In this document: in pieces, positions 26,636 to 36,136 of the stretch
How positions within the stretch are numbered: the first letter of the stretch is position 1
Layout: each line of letters starts with the position of its first letter
NCBI RefSeq assembly: GCF_003050785.1
Contig: NZ_QAOH01000005.1
Coordinates: 62,001-126,000 of the forward strand
Length of the DNA stretch: 64,000 bases
Reading direction: 5' to 3'
DNA from: Celeribacter persicus
Lineage (GTDB): Bacteria; Pseudomonadota; Alphaproteobacteria; Rhodobacterales; Rhodobacteraceae
Notes under the pieces: generated by a model
Told to the model about the DNA's origin: nothing
The model's database searches: none
Seen by the model: only the letters and a program-made list of their open reading frames with translations
Program-made: the position numbers and the translations under genes

Positions 26636-27361
26636 TTAGCGGGACTCATCCGGAGTAAAGGTCGAGAAATCGACCAGGGTGCCGAGCATCTGCATGTAAG
26701 CGATGATGGCATCCATCTCCGTGATTCCGTCCTGACCGTCGAAGTTCCGCACCTGCGCATTCGGGTAGCGCTCGAGGAGACCCTCGCTGTCGCTCCACGG
26801 ATCCGCCTGGTTCACAAAGTCCTCTTTCGCGACTTCGATCATCTCGTCGGTGTAGGGTACGCCGACGATGCGGTGGGTTTTCATCAGGTCCTCGATATAC
26901 TCGGGCTCGATGTAACGGTCCGCCAGGAAGCCGTATTTCGGCATCACCGATTCAGGCACAACGGACTGAGGATTGGTCAGGTGGTCGACATGCCACTCGT
27001 CGGAGTAGCGGCCACCCACGCGGGCGAGGTCGGGCCCCGTCCGCTTGGACCCCCACTGGAACGGGTGATCGTATTTCGATTCCGCAGCCAGCGAGTAGTG
27101 ACCGTAGCGCTCCACCTCGTCCCGCATCGGGCGGATCATCTGCGAGTGACAGACATAGCAGCCTTCCCGCACATAGATTTCCCGACCGGTGAGTTCCAGC
27201 GGGGAGTAGGGGCGCACGCCCTCCACATCCTCGATGGTGTTTTCGAGATAGAACAGCGGTGCGATCTCGACGATCCCGCCGACGGTCACCACCAGAAGCG
27301 CACCGACCAGAAGCAGGGTGCCGTTGGTTTCGATGATCTTATGTTTGTCGATAAGAGCCAT
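26636..27361 (-). CDS. ccoO: cbb3 oxidase monohaem cytochrome c subunit CcoO (FixO)
   Basis: The 241-residue protein has one N-terminal membrane helix ([20 protein letters not shown]) and one haem site CYVCH (68-72) in the CcoO-specific context [20 protein letters not shown]. It accepts electrons from CcoP and hands them to CcoN. It lies between ccoN and ccoQ with short gaps, as usual. Confidence 0.97.
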   Translation of the reverse strand: MALIDKHKIIETNGTLLLVGALLVVTVGGIVEIAPLFYLENTIEDVEGVRPYSPLELTGREIYVREGCYVCHSQMIRPMRDEVERYGHYSLAAESKYDHPFQWGSKRTGPDLARVGGRYSDEWHVDHLTNPQSVVPESVMPKYGFLADRYIEPEYIEDLMKTHRIVGVPYTDEMIEVAKEDFVNQADPWSDSEGLLERYPNAQVRNFDGQDGITEMDAIIAYMQMLGTLVDFSTFTPDESR

Positions 27362-27376
27362 GTTTGAAACCCTCCC

Positions 27377-28972
27377 TTATTCTGCCGGAGCCATGGCCGT
27401 TTCGTCCGCCTTCACAGGCGCACGACGCACGGTCATGTAGAGGTTGTAGCACATGATGATCGCACCGGTGAGGTAGAGCACCCCGCCCATCGCACGCACC
27501 ACGTACATCGGGTGTTTCGCGGCCACGGTGTCGGCGAAGGCGTTCACGAGGAAGCCCTGGCTGTCCACTTCGCGCCACATCAGGCCTTCCATGATGCCCG
27601 TCACCCACATCGAAGCGGCGTAGAGCACGATACCGATGGTGGCGAGCCAGAAGTGCCAGGACACGAGACCGAGCGAATAGAGACGCTGACGGTTCCACAG
27701 CGCCGGCACGAGGTAGTAGAGCGCGCCAAAGGTGATCATGCCGTTCCAACCCAGAGCGCCGGAGTGCACGTGACCAATGGTCCAGTCGGTGTAGTGCGAC
27801 AGCGAGTTCACCGCACGGATCGACATCATCGGACCCTCAAAGGTCGACATGCCGTAGAAGCCGACGGAGATCACCATCATCCGGATGACCGGGTCGGTGC
27901 GCAGTTTGTCCCAGGCGCCGGAGAGTGTCATCAGACCGTTGATCATACCGCCCCAGGAGGGCATCCACAGGATCACGGAAAACACCATGCCCAGCGTCGA
28001 GGCCCAGTCGGGCAGCGCCGTGTAATGCAGGTGGTGCGGACCGGCCCAGATGTAGATGAAAATCAGCGCCCAGAAGTGGATGATCGACAGCTTGTAGGAA
28101 AACACCGGGCGTTCGGCCTGTTTCGGCACGAAGTAGTACATCATGCCGAGGAAGCCAGCGGTCAGGAAAAAGCCCACAGCGTTGTGGCCGTACCACCACT
28201 GAGTCATGGCATCCTGAACGCCGGACATCACCATCACCGAGCGCGAGCCGAGGATGGAGACCGGAATCACCAGATTGTTGACGATGTGCAGCATAGCGAT
28301 GGTCACGATGAAGGACAGGTAGAACCAGTTCGCCACGTAGATGTGTTTTTCCTTGCGGGTGAAGATCGTCCCCATGAAGGCCATCAGGTAAGCGACCCAA
28401 ACGATGGTCAGCCAGAGATCGACGTACCATTCCGGTTCGGCATATTCCTTGGATTGGGTCACACCCATCACGTAGCCGGTTGCAGCCAGCACGATGAACA
28501 GGTTGTAGCCCCAGAACACGAACCAACCGAGGTTGCCGCCCCAGAGACGCGATGCGGAAGTCCGCTGAACCACGTAGAAGGAGGACGCGATCAGGGCGTT
28601 GCCGCCGAACGCGAAGATCACGGCGGAGGTGTGCAGCGGACGCAGGCGCCCGAAGTTGCCGTGACCTTGCAGGAATTCAAAGTTCAGCTGCGGGAAAGCA
28701 AGCTGGAAGGCGATAAACGTGCCCACGAGAAAACCCACGACGCCCCACAGGGCCGTCGCGATGACACCCGCGCGCACGACGCCGTCCAGATAACCGGTCG
28801 GGGCCGGTTTGACGTCGCCTGCCGTGCGCAGGGTGTAGATAAAAGTAATGGCCGTGGCGGCCATGAAAATGAGCGCATGCACCTGATAGGCAAAATCACG
28901 CCCGTAGTTCGCGGCCAGGCCGAAAAGGATCACGGCGACCCCCAGCACTGCCAGCTTGATATAGTTCCACAT
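27377..28972 (-). CDS. ccoN: cbb3 oxidase catalytic subunit CcoN (FixN)
   Basis: This 531-residue protein is the haem-copper oxidase subunit I of the C family, with about 12 membrane helices. Conserved parts include [19 protein letters not shown] (CuB and cross-linked Tyr region), [20 protein letters not shown] (CuB His pair) and [15 protein letters not shown] (haem His region). It reduces oxygen to water at very low oxygen tension. I chose the ATG at 28972, preceded by GAAGGGA and followed by the usual MWNYIKL start; an in-frame ATG 33 bases upstream is less likely. An FNR-type box is centred about 115 bases upstream. Confidence 0.96.
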   Translation of the reverse strand: MWNYIKLAVLGVAVILFGLAANYGRDFAYQVHALIFMAATAITFIYTLRTAGDVKPAPTGYLDGVVRAGVIATALWGVVGFLVGTFIAFQLAFPQLNFEFLQGHGNFGRLRPLHTSAVIFAFGGNALIASSFYVVQRTSASRLWGGNLGWFVFWGYNLFIVLAATGYVMGVTQSKEYAEPEWYVDLWLTIVWVAYLMAFMGTIFTRKEKHIYVANWFYLSFIVTIAMLHIVNNLVIPVSILGSRSVMVMSGVQDAMTQWWYGHNAVGFFLTAGFLGMMYYFVPKQAERPVFSYKLSIIHFWALIFIYIWAGPHHLHYTALPDWASTLGMVFSVILWMPSWGGMINGLMTLSGAWDKLRTDPVIRMMVISVGFYGMSTFEGPMMSIRAVNSLSHYTDWTIGHVHSGALGWNGMITFGALYYLVPALWNRQRLYSLGLVSWHFWLATIGIVLYAASMWVTGIMEGLMWREVDSQGFLVNAFADTVAAKHPMYVVRAMGGVLYLTGAIIMCYNLYMTVRRAPVKADETAMAPAE

Positions 28973-29080
28973 ATTGCGTCCCTTCGTTCTTTTGCCCTCG
29001 TCCATAGGGCATAGCCGTCCCGCATTCGACCCACGGGGTCCGACATCCTGTCGATTTGTCTCACATCATTGTGATCAGCA

Positions 29081-29094
29081 TTGATCTGAGTCAA
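29081..29094 (-). promoter_or_regulatory. FNR/FnrL box upstream of ccoN
   Basis: TTGATCTGAGTCAA matches TTGAT-N4-ATCAA with a single change (GTCAA for ATCAA), a variant common in alphaproteobacterial FnrL sites. A class II start about 41.5 bases downstream would leave a leader of about 74 bases before the ccoN ATG. Confidence 0.82.
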
Positions 29095-29261
29095 AACGCC
29101 ATCATTTACGATTTTTTTGCGCCAGAATGACAGCGGGCATCTATTGCTCCGCGCCAATCGGTCGCACCCTGTTCGCGTGGACAAATTTGCCTCAAAAAAG
29201 CTACATCGGAAACTTATATTTCCAATAGACCTTTACTCGGAGACCGAAACCGCGTTTTTTG

Positions 29262-29275
29262 TTGATCTCCGTCAA
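29262..29275 (+). promoter_or_regulatory. FNR/FnrL box upstream of the universal stress protein gene
   Basis: TTGATCTCCGTCAA matches the FNR consensus with one change in the right half. A class II start point would fall near 29310, with CATGAT (29298-29303) as a -10 element and a 30-base leader containing GAAGGAGG before the ATG. Confidence 0.8.
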
Positions 29276-29339
29276 AGCGAGATTTTCTTTGCGGGACCAT
29301 GATTTCGGCAATGAGACACACCACCCGAAGGAGGCGGAC

Positions 29340-30179
29340 ATGCCCTTCAAAACCATCACAACCATCATGTGCAACATGGAGGCCGACCGCCACGCTCTGG
29401 ACGCGGCGGTGGCTCTGGCCCGGCGCGAGGAGGGGCATCTTGATGTAATCTGCCTCGGCCTCGACCGTACCCAGCCCGGCTTCTATTACGCCGGCACCAA
29501 TGCCATGGCGTTGCAAGACAACCTGCAACAGGCGCAAGCCGACAGCAAAAAGATCGAGGCAGAGGTCACCGAGCACCTCAAAGCCGAGGAAATTCCGTGG
29601 TTCACCAACCCGGTGACCGCGCAAATGGCTGGTCTGACGCCGCAACTCGCGCATTTCCTGCGCTTCTCCGACGTCGTCGTCCTGCCCCGCCCCTACGGTC
29701 AGGGTCGCGGCCACGAACATGAAGAAATCCTCGAAGCCGCACTGTTCTCCGGTCACGTTCCGGTGCTCGTCGTCCCCGATGGAGTCACCGTGCCGGAAAA
29801 CATCGACCGCGTGGTCGTGGCCTGGAACGAAAGCGCCGAAGCGCTTGGTGCCGTCCGTGCCTCTCTGCCGATCCTGCAAAAGGCCGATCTGGTGGACATC
29901 ACGATCATCGACCCGCCGCAACACGGTCCCGACCGCTCCGATCCGGGCGGCTCGCTTTGCCAGATGCTCGTCCGTCATGGCGTGCGTGCCGAAGTGTCGG
30001 TGCTCGCCAAAACCATGCCCCGGGTCTCCGACGTGCTCATGCGCCAGTTGAAGGACAAGGATGCGGACATGCTGGTGATGGGCGCCTATGGCCATTCGCG
30101 CTTCCGCGAATCCATCCTTGGTGGCGCCACCCGCCACATGCTCGAACTGGCGGACATCCCGGTTCTGATGTCGCACTGA
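29340..30179 (+). CDS. universal stress protein, double UspA domain
   Basis: The 279-residue cytoplasmic protein contains two UspA-like halves (about 1-135 and 150-279). The second half ends in MLVMGAYGHSRFRESILGGATRHMLE, which fits the ATP-binding G-x2-G-x9-G(S/T) motif of UspA. The ATG at 29340 has a strong AAGGAGG site. An FNR box just upstream and the position between ccoN and fnrL suggest a role under low oxygen. A specific molecular function cannot be given. Confidence 0.9.
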   Translation: MPFKTITTIMCNMEADRHALDAAVALARREEGHLDVICLGLDRTQPGFYYAGTNAMALQDNLQQAQADSKKIEAEVTEHLKAEEIPWFTNPVTAQMAGLTPQLAHFLRFSDVVVLPRPYGQGRGHEHEEILEAALFSGHVPVLVVPDGVTVPENIDRVVVAWNESAEALGAVRASLPILQKADLVDITIIDPPQHGPDRSDPGGSLCQMLVRHGVRAEVSVLAKTMPRVSDVLMRQLKDKDADMLVMGAYGHSRFRESILGGATRHMLELADIPVLMSH

Positions 30180-30250
30180 CACATACTTTCGGGCACACAC
30201 GGTCTGCGCTGTCCTCCCTCACGCGCAGGCCGGGAGAATATCAGGCCCAA

Positions 30251-30290
30251 AAAGAAACCCCGCGAAATATCCGCGGGGTTTCTTTGTTTA
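30251..30290. terminator. bidirectional terminator between usp and fnrL
   Basis: A perfect 14-bp stem (AAAGAAACCCCGCG with CGCGGGGTTTCTTT) and a 7-base loop lie between two convergent genes. T-rich ends on both strands (30281-30289 rightward, the A-rich left arm leftward) fit termination in both directions. Confidence 0.85.
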
Positions 30291-30306
30291 GGCGTGTGAA
30301 AACGGC

Positions 30307-31047
30307 TCAGACCATCAGACCACCATCGTTGTCGTCCCCGGTTTCGATCTGCAAACGGTCGAAATCGGGAATGATCACCCGACGCTTACCTTCGAGCGTG
30401 ATCACCCCGTCGCGTTTGAGCGCGGAAATCTGGCGTGACACGGTTTCCAGCGTCAGACCGAGATAATCGGCCATCGCCTCGCGCGTCAGCGGCAATTCGA
30501 AATCCATCCCGTCGCCCGCCGTGGTGAGCGCCAGCGAAGCTTCGCGCCGCGCGATGATCGCCATCAGCGAGGCGATCTTTTCCCGTGCGGTCTTGCGCCC
30601 GAGAATCAACATCCACTCACGCGCCGCATCCAGTTCGTCGAGCGTCATCTCCAGAAGACGCTGAGCAATATGCGGCGTACGGATCATCATCTGCTCGAAC
30701 GGTTTGCGGCGGAAACAGCACAGGGTCAGGTTCGACACCGCCACCACATCGTAAGGCGCCACATCGCGCCCCGGACGTCCAAGGAAATCGGAAGGCAACA
30801 AAAGGCCGACCATCTGCGTGCGTCCGTCCTCCATCGCCTGGCTAAGCGAGGCCACGCCGGTCACAACGGAGGCCACGAAATCCATCCGGTCGCCAGACCA
30901 GACGATCGGCTGACCCGCCTCGTAAGAGCGGTAATATTTGATCGCATCGAGTTCTTCGAGCTCATCCGCCTCGCATCGCGCACAGACGGACCGATGCCGG
31001 ATCGGGCAGGACCCGCACTCTTTATGGTCAAACACAATTTCGTTCAT
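30307..31047 (-). CDS. fnrL: oxygen-responsive regulator FnrL (Crp/Fnr family)
   Basis: The 246-residue protein has an N-terminal cysteine cluster (C11, C14, C22, C25) plus C110/C111 in the sensor domain, which suits an oxygen-labile 4Fe-4S cluster. The C-terminal helix-turn-helix contains TREAMADYLGLTLETVSRQI, with the E-x2-S-R recognition residues that read TTGAT half-sites. It should activate the cbb3, hemN and stress-protein genes nearby when oxygen falls. An FNR box lies only 18 bases before its start codon, a position that suggests autoregulation, probably repression. Confidence 0.95.
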   Translation of the reverse strand: MNEIVFDHKECGSCPIRHRSVCARCEADELEELDAIKYYRSYEAGQPIVWSGDRMDFVASVVTGVASLSQAMEDGRTQMVGLLLPSDFLGRPGRDVAPYDVVAVSNLTLCCFRRKPFEQMMIRTPHIAQRLLEMTLDELDAAREWMLILGRKTAREKIASLMAIIARREASLALTTAGDGMDFELPLTREAMADYLGLTLETVSRQISALKRDGVITLEGKRRVIIPDFDRLQIETGDDNDGGLMV

Positions 31048-31064
31048 TCGTGCGCTCGCAATTC

Positions 31065-31078
31065 TTGATCTGGGTCAA
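31065..31078 (+). promoter_or_regulatory. FNR/FnrL box between fnrL and hemN
   Basis: TTGATCTGGGTCAA is an FNR-type site with one change in the right half. Its centre is about 42 bases before the hemN ATG and about 24 bases before the fnrL ATG. For hemN this equals class II spacing to a start point at the ATG itself; for fnrL it would overlap the core promoter. Confidence 0.82.
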
Positions 31079-31113
31079 GGCACCCGATCTTTGATGGGCT
31101 ACAGCGTATCTCT

Positions 31114-32469
31114 ATGAACAAACACACGCAACTCCGCAAGCTTGGGCTTTTTGACGCTCGTGTGCCGCGCTACACGAGTTACCCTACGGCACCGCATTTT
31201 TCCGACACGGTCGGGGAGAGTGACGTGGCCGCATGGCTTTCTGCGCTCAATCCCGCCGAACCGATTTCGCTTTACGTCCACGTTCCCTTCTGCCGAAGGC
31301 TGTGCTGGTTCTGCGCCTGCCGGACGCAGGGCACCACCACGGCTGGTCCCGTGGCGGCCTATGTCGAAACGCTGAAAACGGAACTGGCGCTGGTGAAGGC
31401 GCATCTGACGAAAGGCATCGAGATCGGCCACCTGCATTGGGGCGGCGGCACGCCCACACTGCTGGAGGCGAATATGATCACCGATCTGTCAGGCGCGATC
31501 CGCGATCTGGCGCCTTTCGCGCAGGACTATGAGTTTTCCGTCGAGGTCGATCCGAACGAGATCGACGACGCGCGGCTCGATGCCCTGGCCGAAGCGGGCA
31601 TGAACCGCGCATCCATCGGGGTACAGGATTTCGATCCGCAGATTCAGGAAACCATCGGGCGCATCCAGTCCTACGAGATAACGAAAGCGGCGATCGAGGG
31701 GCTGCGCGCACGAGGTATTCGCTCACTGAATGCCGACATTCTCTATGGCCTGCCCGGTCAGACACCGGAGAAAATCTCCGAGAGCGTGCAAAAACTCCTG
31801 TCGCTCTCGCCCGACCGGGTAGCGCTTTTCGGCTATGCTCACGTCCCGTGGATGGCCCGGCGACAGAACATGATCCCGACCGACGAACTGCCGACGCCGG
31901 AAGAGCGGCTCGACCTGTTCAACATCGCCCGCGACCTGTTCGTCTGGGACGATTACGTCGAGATCGGCATCGACCATTTTGCAAAAAAAGGCGACGGGCT
32001 CGAAGTCGCGCTACGCACCGGCAAGCTGCGCCGCAATTTTCAGGGCTACACCGACGACAAATGCCCGACCATGGTCGGCATCGGCGCGTCCTCGATTGCG
32101 AAATATCCGGGCGGCTATGCCCAGAACCAGCCTTCGACCTCGAAATATCAGGCCGCTGTGCGGGCAGGTGAACTGCCCATCGCCAAAGGGCACAGGTTCA
32201 CAGAGGAAGATCACCTGCGTGGCCGGATCATCGAGGCACTGATGTGCGATTTCCGGGTCGAAGCGGCAGAGCTGTTTGAAGACTTCGGTCTGACACAGGC
32301 CCGGTTCGACAATTTCGCGACCAGTGCGGCGGGAGCCTTCCCGGAAATGCTCGACATTTCGCCCGAGCGCATTGTGATCCGCGAAGAGGCACGTCCGCTG
32401 ACCCGCATGATCGCGCGCCATTTCGACGCTTACGACATGACGCAGGCGCAGCACTCTTCCGCCGTCTGA
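31114..32469 (+). CDS. hemN: oxygen-independent coproporphyrinogen III oxidase HemN
   Basis: The 451-residue radical-SAM enzyme decarboxylates coproporphyrinogen III to protoporphyrinogen IX without oxygen. The 4Fe-4S motif is CRRLCWFC (C60, C64, C67), followed by a further cysteine (C69), and WGGGTPTLL and GVQDFDPQIQETIGRIQ are also typical. The N-terminus RVPRYTSYPTAPHF is the HemN signature and supports the ATG at 31114. There is no visible ribosome-binding site. The FNR box upstream indicates induction at low oxygen, and hemF (36137-37030) covers the aerobic route. Confidence 0.96.
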   Translation: MNKHTQLRKLGLFDARVPRYTSYPTAPHFSDTVGESDVAAWLSALNPAEPISLYVHVPFCRRLCWFCACRTQGTTTAGPVAAYVETLKTELALVKAHLTKGIEIGHLHWGGGTPTLLEANMITDLSGAIRDLAPFAQDYEFSVEVDPNEIDDARLDALAEAGMNRASIGVQDFDPQIQETIGRIQSYEITKAAIEGLRARGIRSLNADILYGLPGQTPEKISESVQKLLSLSPDRVALFGYAHVPWMARRQNMIPTDELPTPEERLDLFNIARDLFVWDDYVEIGIDHFAKKGDGLEVALRTGKLRRNFQGYTDDKCPTMVGIGASSIAKYPGGYAQNQPSTSKYQAAVRAGELPIAKGHRFTEEDHLRGRIIEALMCDFRVEAAELFEDFGLTQARFDNFATSAAGAFPEMLDISPERIVIREEARPLTRMIARHFDAYDMTQAQHSSAV

Positions 32470-32494
32470 GCAAAACACTTATTGAATACCGATC

Positions 32495-32525
32495 AAGACC
32501 CGCCCTCCCGTGCGGGTCTTTCTCT
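32495..32525 (+). terminator. terminator after hemN
   Basis: A 9-bp stem AAGACCCGC/GCGGGTCTT with an 8-base loop is followed by TCTCTGTCT, 25 bases after the hemN stop. It lies before the start of the oxidoreductase gene at 32588. Confidence 0.75.
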
Positions 32526-32587
32526 GTCTGGCTCTTGCCATTGCCGGGGATTTGCAGGACACCCTGCGCAGTAAGTGGAGACAGACC

Positions 32588-33982
32588 ATGGACATCCTTT
32601 CCCGCCTCAAAGCAATCACCCCGCATGTGCTAACCGGGGCCGACACCCTGCCGTACGGGCGCGACTGGGTCGGGAAATACGAGACCGCACCGCTGGCTGT
32701 CGTACGCCCCCGCACGACCGGGGAAGTCTCCGCCATTCTTGCGCTTTGCCATGAGACCGAGACCCCCGTGGTGCCGATGGGCGGCAATACCGGCCTGACG
32801 GGTGCCACCGCCGCCGAAGGCGCGCTGGTGCTCTCGCTCGACCGGATGCAAACGATCCGCGAGATCCGGCCCGAGGCGCGCATTGCCGTGGTCGAGGCCG
32901 GCGTGATCTTGCAAGACCTGCACGATACCGCGGAAGACCACGGTCTGACCTATCCGATGAGTTTCGGCGCGCGTGGATCGGCCCGGATCGGCGGCACGCT
33001 CGCAACCAATGCGGGCGGTTCGAACGTGCTGCGCTATGGCAACACGCGCGATCTCTGCCTCGGTGTCGAAGTGGTTCTGGCCGACGGGCGGGTGCTCGAT
33101 CTGATGAGCGAGTTGCACAAGGACAATTCGGGCTATGATCTGCGCGATCTGATGATCGGCTCAGAGGGCACGCTGGGCGTGATCACAGCCGCTGTTCTGA
33201 AACTCTACCCGGCGCCCAAAGCCCATGCCACTGCCATGGTCACCACCACCGGGCTGTCCGCCGCTCTGCGCCTGTTGAACGCGCTCCAGACCCGCACCGG
33301 TGGCATGGTCGAGGCCTTCGAGTACATGCCGCGCGGTTATATGAACAATCTCGCCCGCTTCCGCGCCGATCTGACCCCGCCCCTGGGGCATGATCAGGAC
33401 CATACGATTTTTCTCGAAATCGGCTCCACCATGCTGCGTGACTGCACGCCCGATGATACCGGGCAAATTCCACTGGTCGCCCATCTCGAAGAAACCTTGG
33501 CCGCATTGTTCGAAGAGGGGCTTGTCCTTGATGCGGCGCTTGCGCAGTCGGAAGCTCAACGCAATCTGATGTGGGAGATTCGCGAGGCGGCGGCAGAGAT
33601 TTCGACCGCAGAGAAGCCCGTTGTGATCAACGATCTCTGCCTGCCGCTCGACCGGTTGGAGGCCTTTATGGATCAGGCCGAAACGCGTCTGCGCGCCCTC
33701 GATCCCGGTTTCAAAACCTGCCCCGTCGCGCATCTGGGCGATGGCAACATCCACTATACGGTTTATCCAAGCACGCCCGAGCTGGCCGATCCGCTGATGG
33801 AAGAGGTCGAGGAGATCGTGCGCGAGATGGGTGGCAGTTTCTCCGCCGAGCACGGGATCGGGATCGCGAAACTTTCCTCGATGGAACGTCGCAAGAACCC
33901 GGTCGCCCTGGAGATGATGCGCGCGGTGAAAGCGGCTTTCGATCCGAAGGGGATTCTCAACCCGGGAAAGACGCTGCCCTAA
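32588..33982 (+). CDS. FAD-linked D-2-hydroxyacid dehydrogenase (D-2-hydroxyglutarate/D-lactate type)
   Basis: The 464-residue protein has an N-terminal FAD-binding type 4 domain (PMGGNTGLTGA, GGTLATNAGGSNVLRYGNTRD, IGSEGTLGVIT) and a C-terminal FAD-oxidase domain with the metal-binding CPVAHLGDGNIHY and SAEHGIGIAK motifs. This is the layout of D-2-hydroxyglutarate dehydrogenases and related D-lactate or glycolate dehydrogenases (GlcD). The exact substrate cannot be read. The ATG at 32588 has GTGGAG upstream. The gene is convergent with hemC, with only three bases between the stops. Confidence 0.88.
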   Translation: MDILSRLKAITPHVLTGADTLPYGRDWVGKYETAPLAVVRPRTTGEVSAILALCHETETPVVPMGGNTGLTGATAAEGALVLSLDRMQTIREIRPEARIAVVEAGVILQDLHDTAEDHGLTYPMSFGARGSARIGGTLATNAGGSNVLRYGNTRDLCLGVEVVLADGRVLDLMSELHKDNSGYDLRDLMIGSEGTLGVITAAVLKLYPAPKAHATAMVTTTGLSAALRLLNALQTRTGGMVEAFEYMPRGYMNNLARFRADLTPPLGHDQDHTIFLEIGSTMLRDCTPDDTGQIPLVAHLEETLAALFEEGLVLDAALAQSEAQRNLMWEIREAAAEISTAEKPVVINDLCLPLDRLEAFMDQAETRLRALDPGFKTCPVAHLGDGNIHYTVYPSTPELADPLMEEVEEIVREMGGSFSAEHGIGIAKLSSMERRKNPVALEMMRAVKAAFDPKGILNPGKTLP

Positions 33983-33985
33983 GCA

Positions 33986-34936
33986 TCATTTCCAGTCGAA
34001 GAACCCCGTCCCCGCGCGTTTGAGCAGCTTGGTCGCCATCTCGACACCCATCGCGGCGGCATCCTCGACCGCGCCGGTCATGTCGTCCGTAAGGCTTTCA
34101 GACCCATCGGTACGCAGAATTTCCCCGCGCAGACGGATGGTCCCGCCATCCACCTCGGCCAGCCCTGCGATCGGGGTCTGACACGATCCATCGAGTTTCG
34201 CCAGAAACGCGCGTTCGCAGGCCATCGCCTGTCCGGTTGTCTCATCATGCAGCGCCGCAAGCATCTCGGCCACATCCGCATCGCCCTCACGCCGCTCAAT
34301 GGAAATCGCGCCCTGTGCCACGGCGGGAAGCATTTCATCGGCAGTGACCGCCCGGCGCGGCACATGGTCATAACCCAGACGGTTGAGCCCGGCCATGGCG
34401 AGGAAGGTCGCCTCCGCCACGCCCTCTTCGAGTTTCTGCAAGCGGGTCTGCACAGAACCACGGAATTCCACCACAGTGAGATCGGGTCGCTTGTTCAAAA
34501 GCTGCGCCTTGCGCCGCAGAGACGAAGACCCGACCACGGCCCCCTGCGGCAGGTCAGCAAGTGCCTTGCCATCAAGCGTAATGAAGGCATCGAACGGGTT
34601 CTCGCGCGGCAGGTAGGTGTCGAGAATCAGTCCTTCGGGCTGAACCACCGACATATCCTTGGTCGAGTGCACCGCAATGTCGATTTCGCCCGTAAGAAGG
34701 AACTCCTCGATCTCCTTGGAGAACAGCCCCTTGCCGCCCAGATCCCGCAAAGAACGGTCCTGCACCCGGTCGCCGCGCGTCGAAATCGTCACGATTTCGA
34801 AGGCCTGCTCCGGCAAGTCGAACGCCGTCATGAGGCGCGTGCGCGTCTCGTAAGCCTGCGCCAAAGCCAGGGGCGAGCCACGGGTGCCGATTTTCAGGGG
34901 GGCTGCGGGGGTCGGAAGCGTCACTGTCATGGCCAA
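33986..34936 (-). CDS. hemC: porphobilinogen deaminase (hydroxymethylbilane synthase)
   Basis: The 316-residue cytoplasmic enzyme joins four porphobilinogen molecules into hydroxymethylbilane. Seen are [14 protein letters not shown] near the start, [24 protein letters not shown] and the cofactor-binding cysteine C252 in [12 protein letters not shown]. It is divergent from hemE, with about 108 bases between the starts, so the two haem genes probably share a promoter region. Confidence 0.96.
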   Translation of the reverse strand: MAMTVTLPTPAAPLKIGTRGSPLALAQAYETRTRLMTAFDLPEQAFEIVTISTRGDRVQDRSLRDLGGKGLFSKEIEEFLLTGEIDIAVHSTKDMSVVQPEGLILDTYLPRENPFDAFITLDGKALADLPQGAVVGSSSLRRKAQLLNKRPDLTVVEFRGSVQTRLQKLEEGVAEATFLAMAGLNRLGYDHVPRRAVTADEMLPAVAQGAISIERREGDADVAEMLAALHDETTGQAMACERAFLAKLDGSCQTPIAGLAEVDGGTIRLRGEILRTDGSESLTDDMTGAVEDAAAMGVEMATKLLKRAGTGFFDWK

Positions 34937-35044
34937 GGCTTACCTGCGACGGATCGGCCTGACAAGCGGGGAAAACACCCTGCCGACCTTGACAAAAGCG
35001 CGCAAGCCGGGAACCAGTGCGGGGATGATGACGGGAGGCCCGAA

Positions 35045-36079
35045 ATGACCGACAAGACGATCCTGAAAGCGCTCAAAGGCGAAGTACAAAAGGTGCCGCC
35101 GATCTGGATGATGCGGCAAGCCGGGCGCTACCTGCCGGAATATCGCGCGACGCGGGCCGAAGCCGGAGACTTCCTGTCGCTGTGCTACAACTCCGATCTC
35201 GCCGCCGAGGTGACGTTGCAACCGATCCGGCGTTTTGGCTTCGATGCGGCGATCCTCTTTGCCGACATTCTTTTGCTGCCGCAGGCGCTGGGGGCCGATC
35301 TGTGGTTCGCCACAGGCGAAGGCCCGCGGCTTTCGACCATTCAGTCGGATGCGGATTTCGCAGCGCTCAAGGGCAAGGACGACATCCATGACACGCTCGC
35401 GCCGGTTTATGAAACCGTCCGCATCCTGTCGCGCGAATTGCCAAAAGAAACCACGCTCATCGGGTTTGCCGGTGCGCCCTGGACGGTCGCAACCTATATG
35501 ATCGCCGGGCGTGGCACACCGGATCAGGGCCCGGCGCATGCACTACGCGAAGGCAATACGGCGCTCTTTGAAAAGGTCATCGACCTTCTGACCGAAGGCA
35601 CCATCGAATACCTCGACCAGCAGATTCAGGCCGGAGCCGAAGTGGTGAAAATTTTCGATTCATGGGCCGGGAGCCTCAAGGGCGAGGCGTTTGAGAAATA
35701 CGCCGTCGAGCCCACTCGCAAGATTACGGCGGAACTGAAAGCCCGCCATCCGGGCATCCCCGTGATCGGTTTCCCGCGTGAAGCGGGCGAGGGCTATATC
35801 GGTTTCCACAGCAAAACCGGCGTCGACTGCGTCGCGCTCGACAATTCCGTCACGCCGGAATGGGGCGCGGCCAATGTGCAGAAAGACGGCTGCGTACAGG
35901 GCAATCTGGCGTCCTCGCATATGGTGACGGGCGGTCAGGCGCTGATCGACGAGGTACGTCATGTGCGCGAGGCCTTCTCCAAAGGCCCGCATATCTTCAA
36001 CCTCGGTCACGGCATCACGCCAGATGCCGATCCGGAGAATGTCAGCCTGATGATCGAGACATTGCGCGAAAACGCCTGA
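35045..36079 (+). CDS. hemE: uroporphyrinogen decarboxylase
   Basis: The 344-residue enzyme converts uroporphyrinogen III to coproporphyrinogen III. The N-terminal signature [17 protein letters not shown], the substrate residue in [12 protein letters not shown], and [12 protein letters not shown] are as in the family. The ATG at 35045 is chosen by family length; the frame stays open far upstream but overlaps hemC there. It provides the substrate for both HemN and HemF in this window. Confidence 0.97.
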   Translation: MTDKTILKALKGEVQKVPPIWMMRQAGRYLPEYRATRAEAGDFLSLCYNSDLAAEVTLQPIRRFGFDAAILFADILLLPQALGADLWFATGEGPRLSTIQSDADFAALKGKDDIHDTLAPVYETVRILSRELPKETTLIGFAGAPWTVATYMIAGRGTPDQGPAHALREGNTALFEKVIDLLTEGTIEYLDQQIQAGAEVVKIFDSWAGSLKGEAFEKYAVEPTRKITAELKARHPGIPVIGFPREAGEGYIGFHSKTGVDCVALDNSVTPEWGAANVQKDGCVQGNLASSHMVTGGQALIDEVRHVREAFSKGPHIFNLGHGITPDADPENVSLMIETLRENA

Positions 36080-36084
36080 GTGAC

Positions 36085-36112
36085 AAAGCCCCGCCAAAAG
36101 CGGGGCTTTTAA
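36085..36112. terminator. terminator between hemE and hemF
   Basis: A 10-bp stem AAAGCCCCGC/GCGGGGCTTT with a 5-base loop ends in TTTT rightward and begins with AAA leftward. It lies between the convergent hemE and hemF genes and probably serves both. Confidence 0.8.
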
Positions 36113-36136
36113 AGTATTTAGGCCATCAGAAAACCA

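Larger units (their letters stand above)
28973..29339. other. divergent promoter region between ccoN and the universal stress protein gene
   Basis: This 367-base gap contains no convincing gene. It is AT-richer than its surroundings and holds two FNR-type boxes, one for each direction (29081-29094 and 29262-29275). The boxes are 181 bases apart, so each gene probably has its own activator site rather than a shared one. Confidence 0.7.

Noticed and set aside
27512-29014. Open frame of 500 codons on the plus strand across ccoN
   Set aside because: Shadow of the ccoN gene, with composition typical of antisense frames in membrane protein genes.
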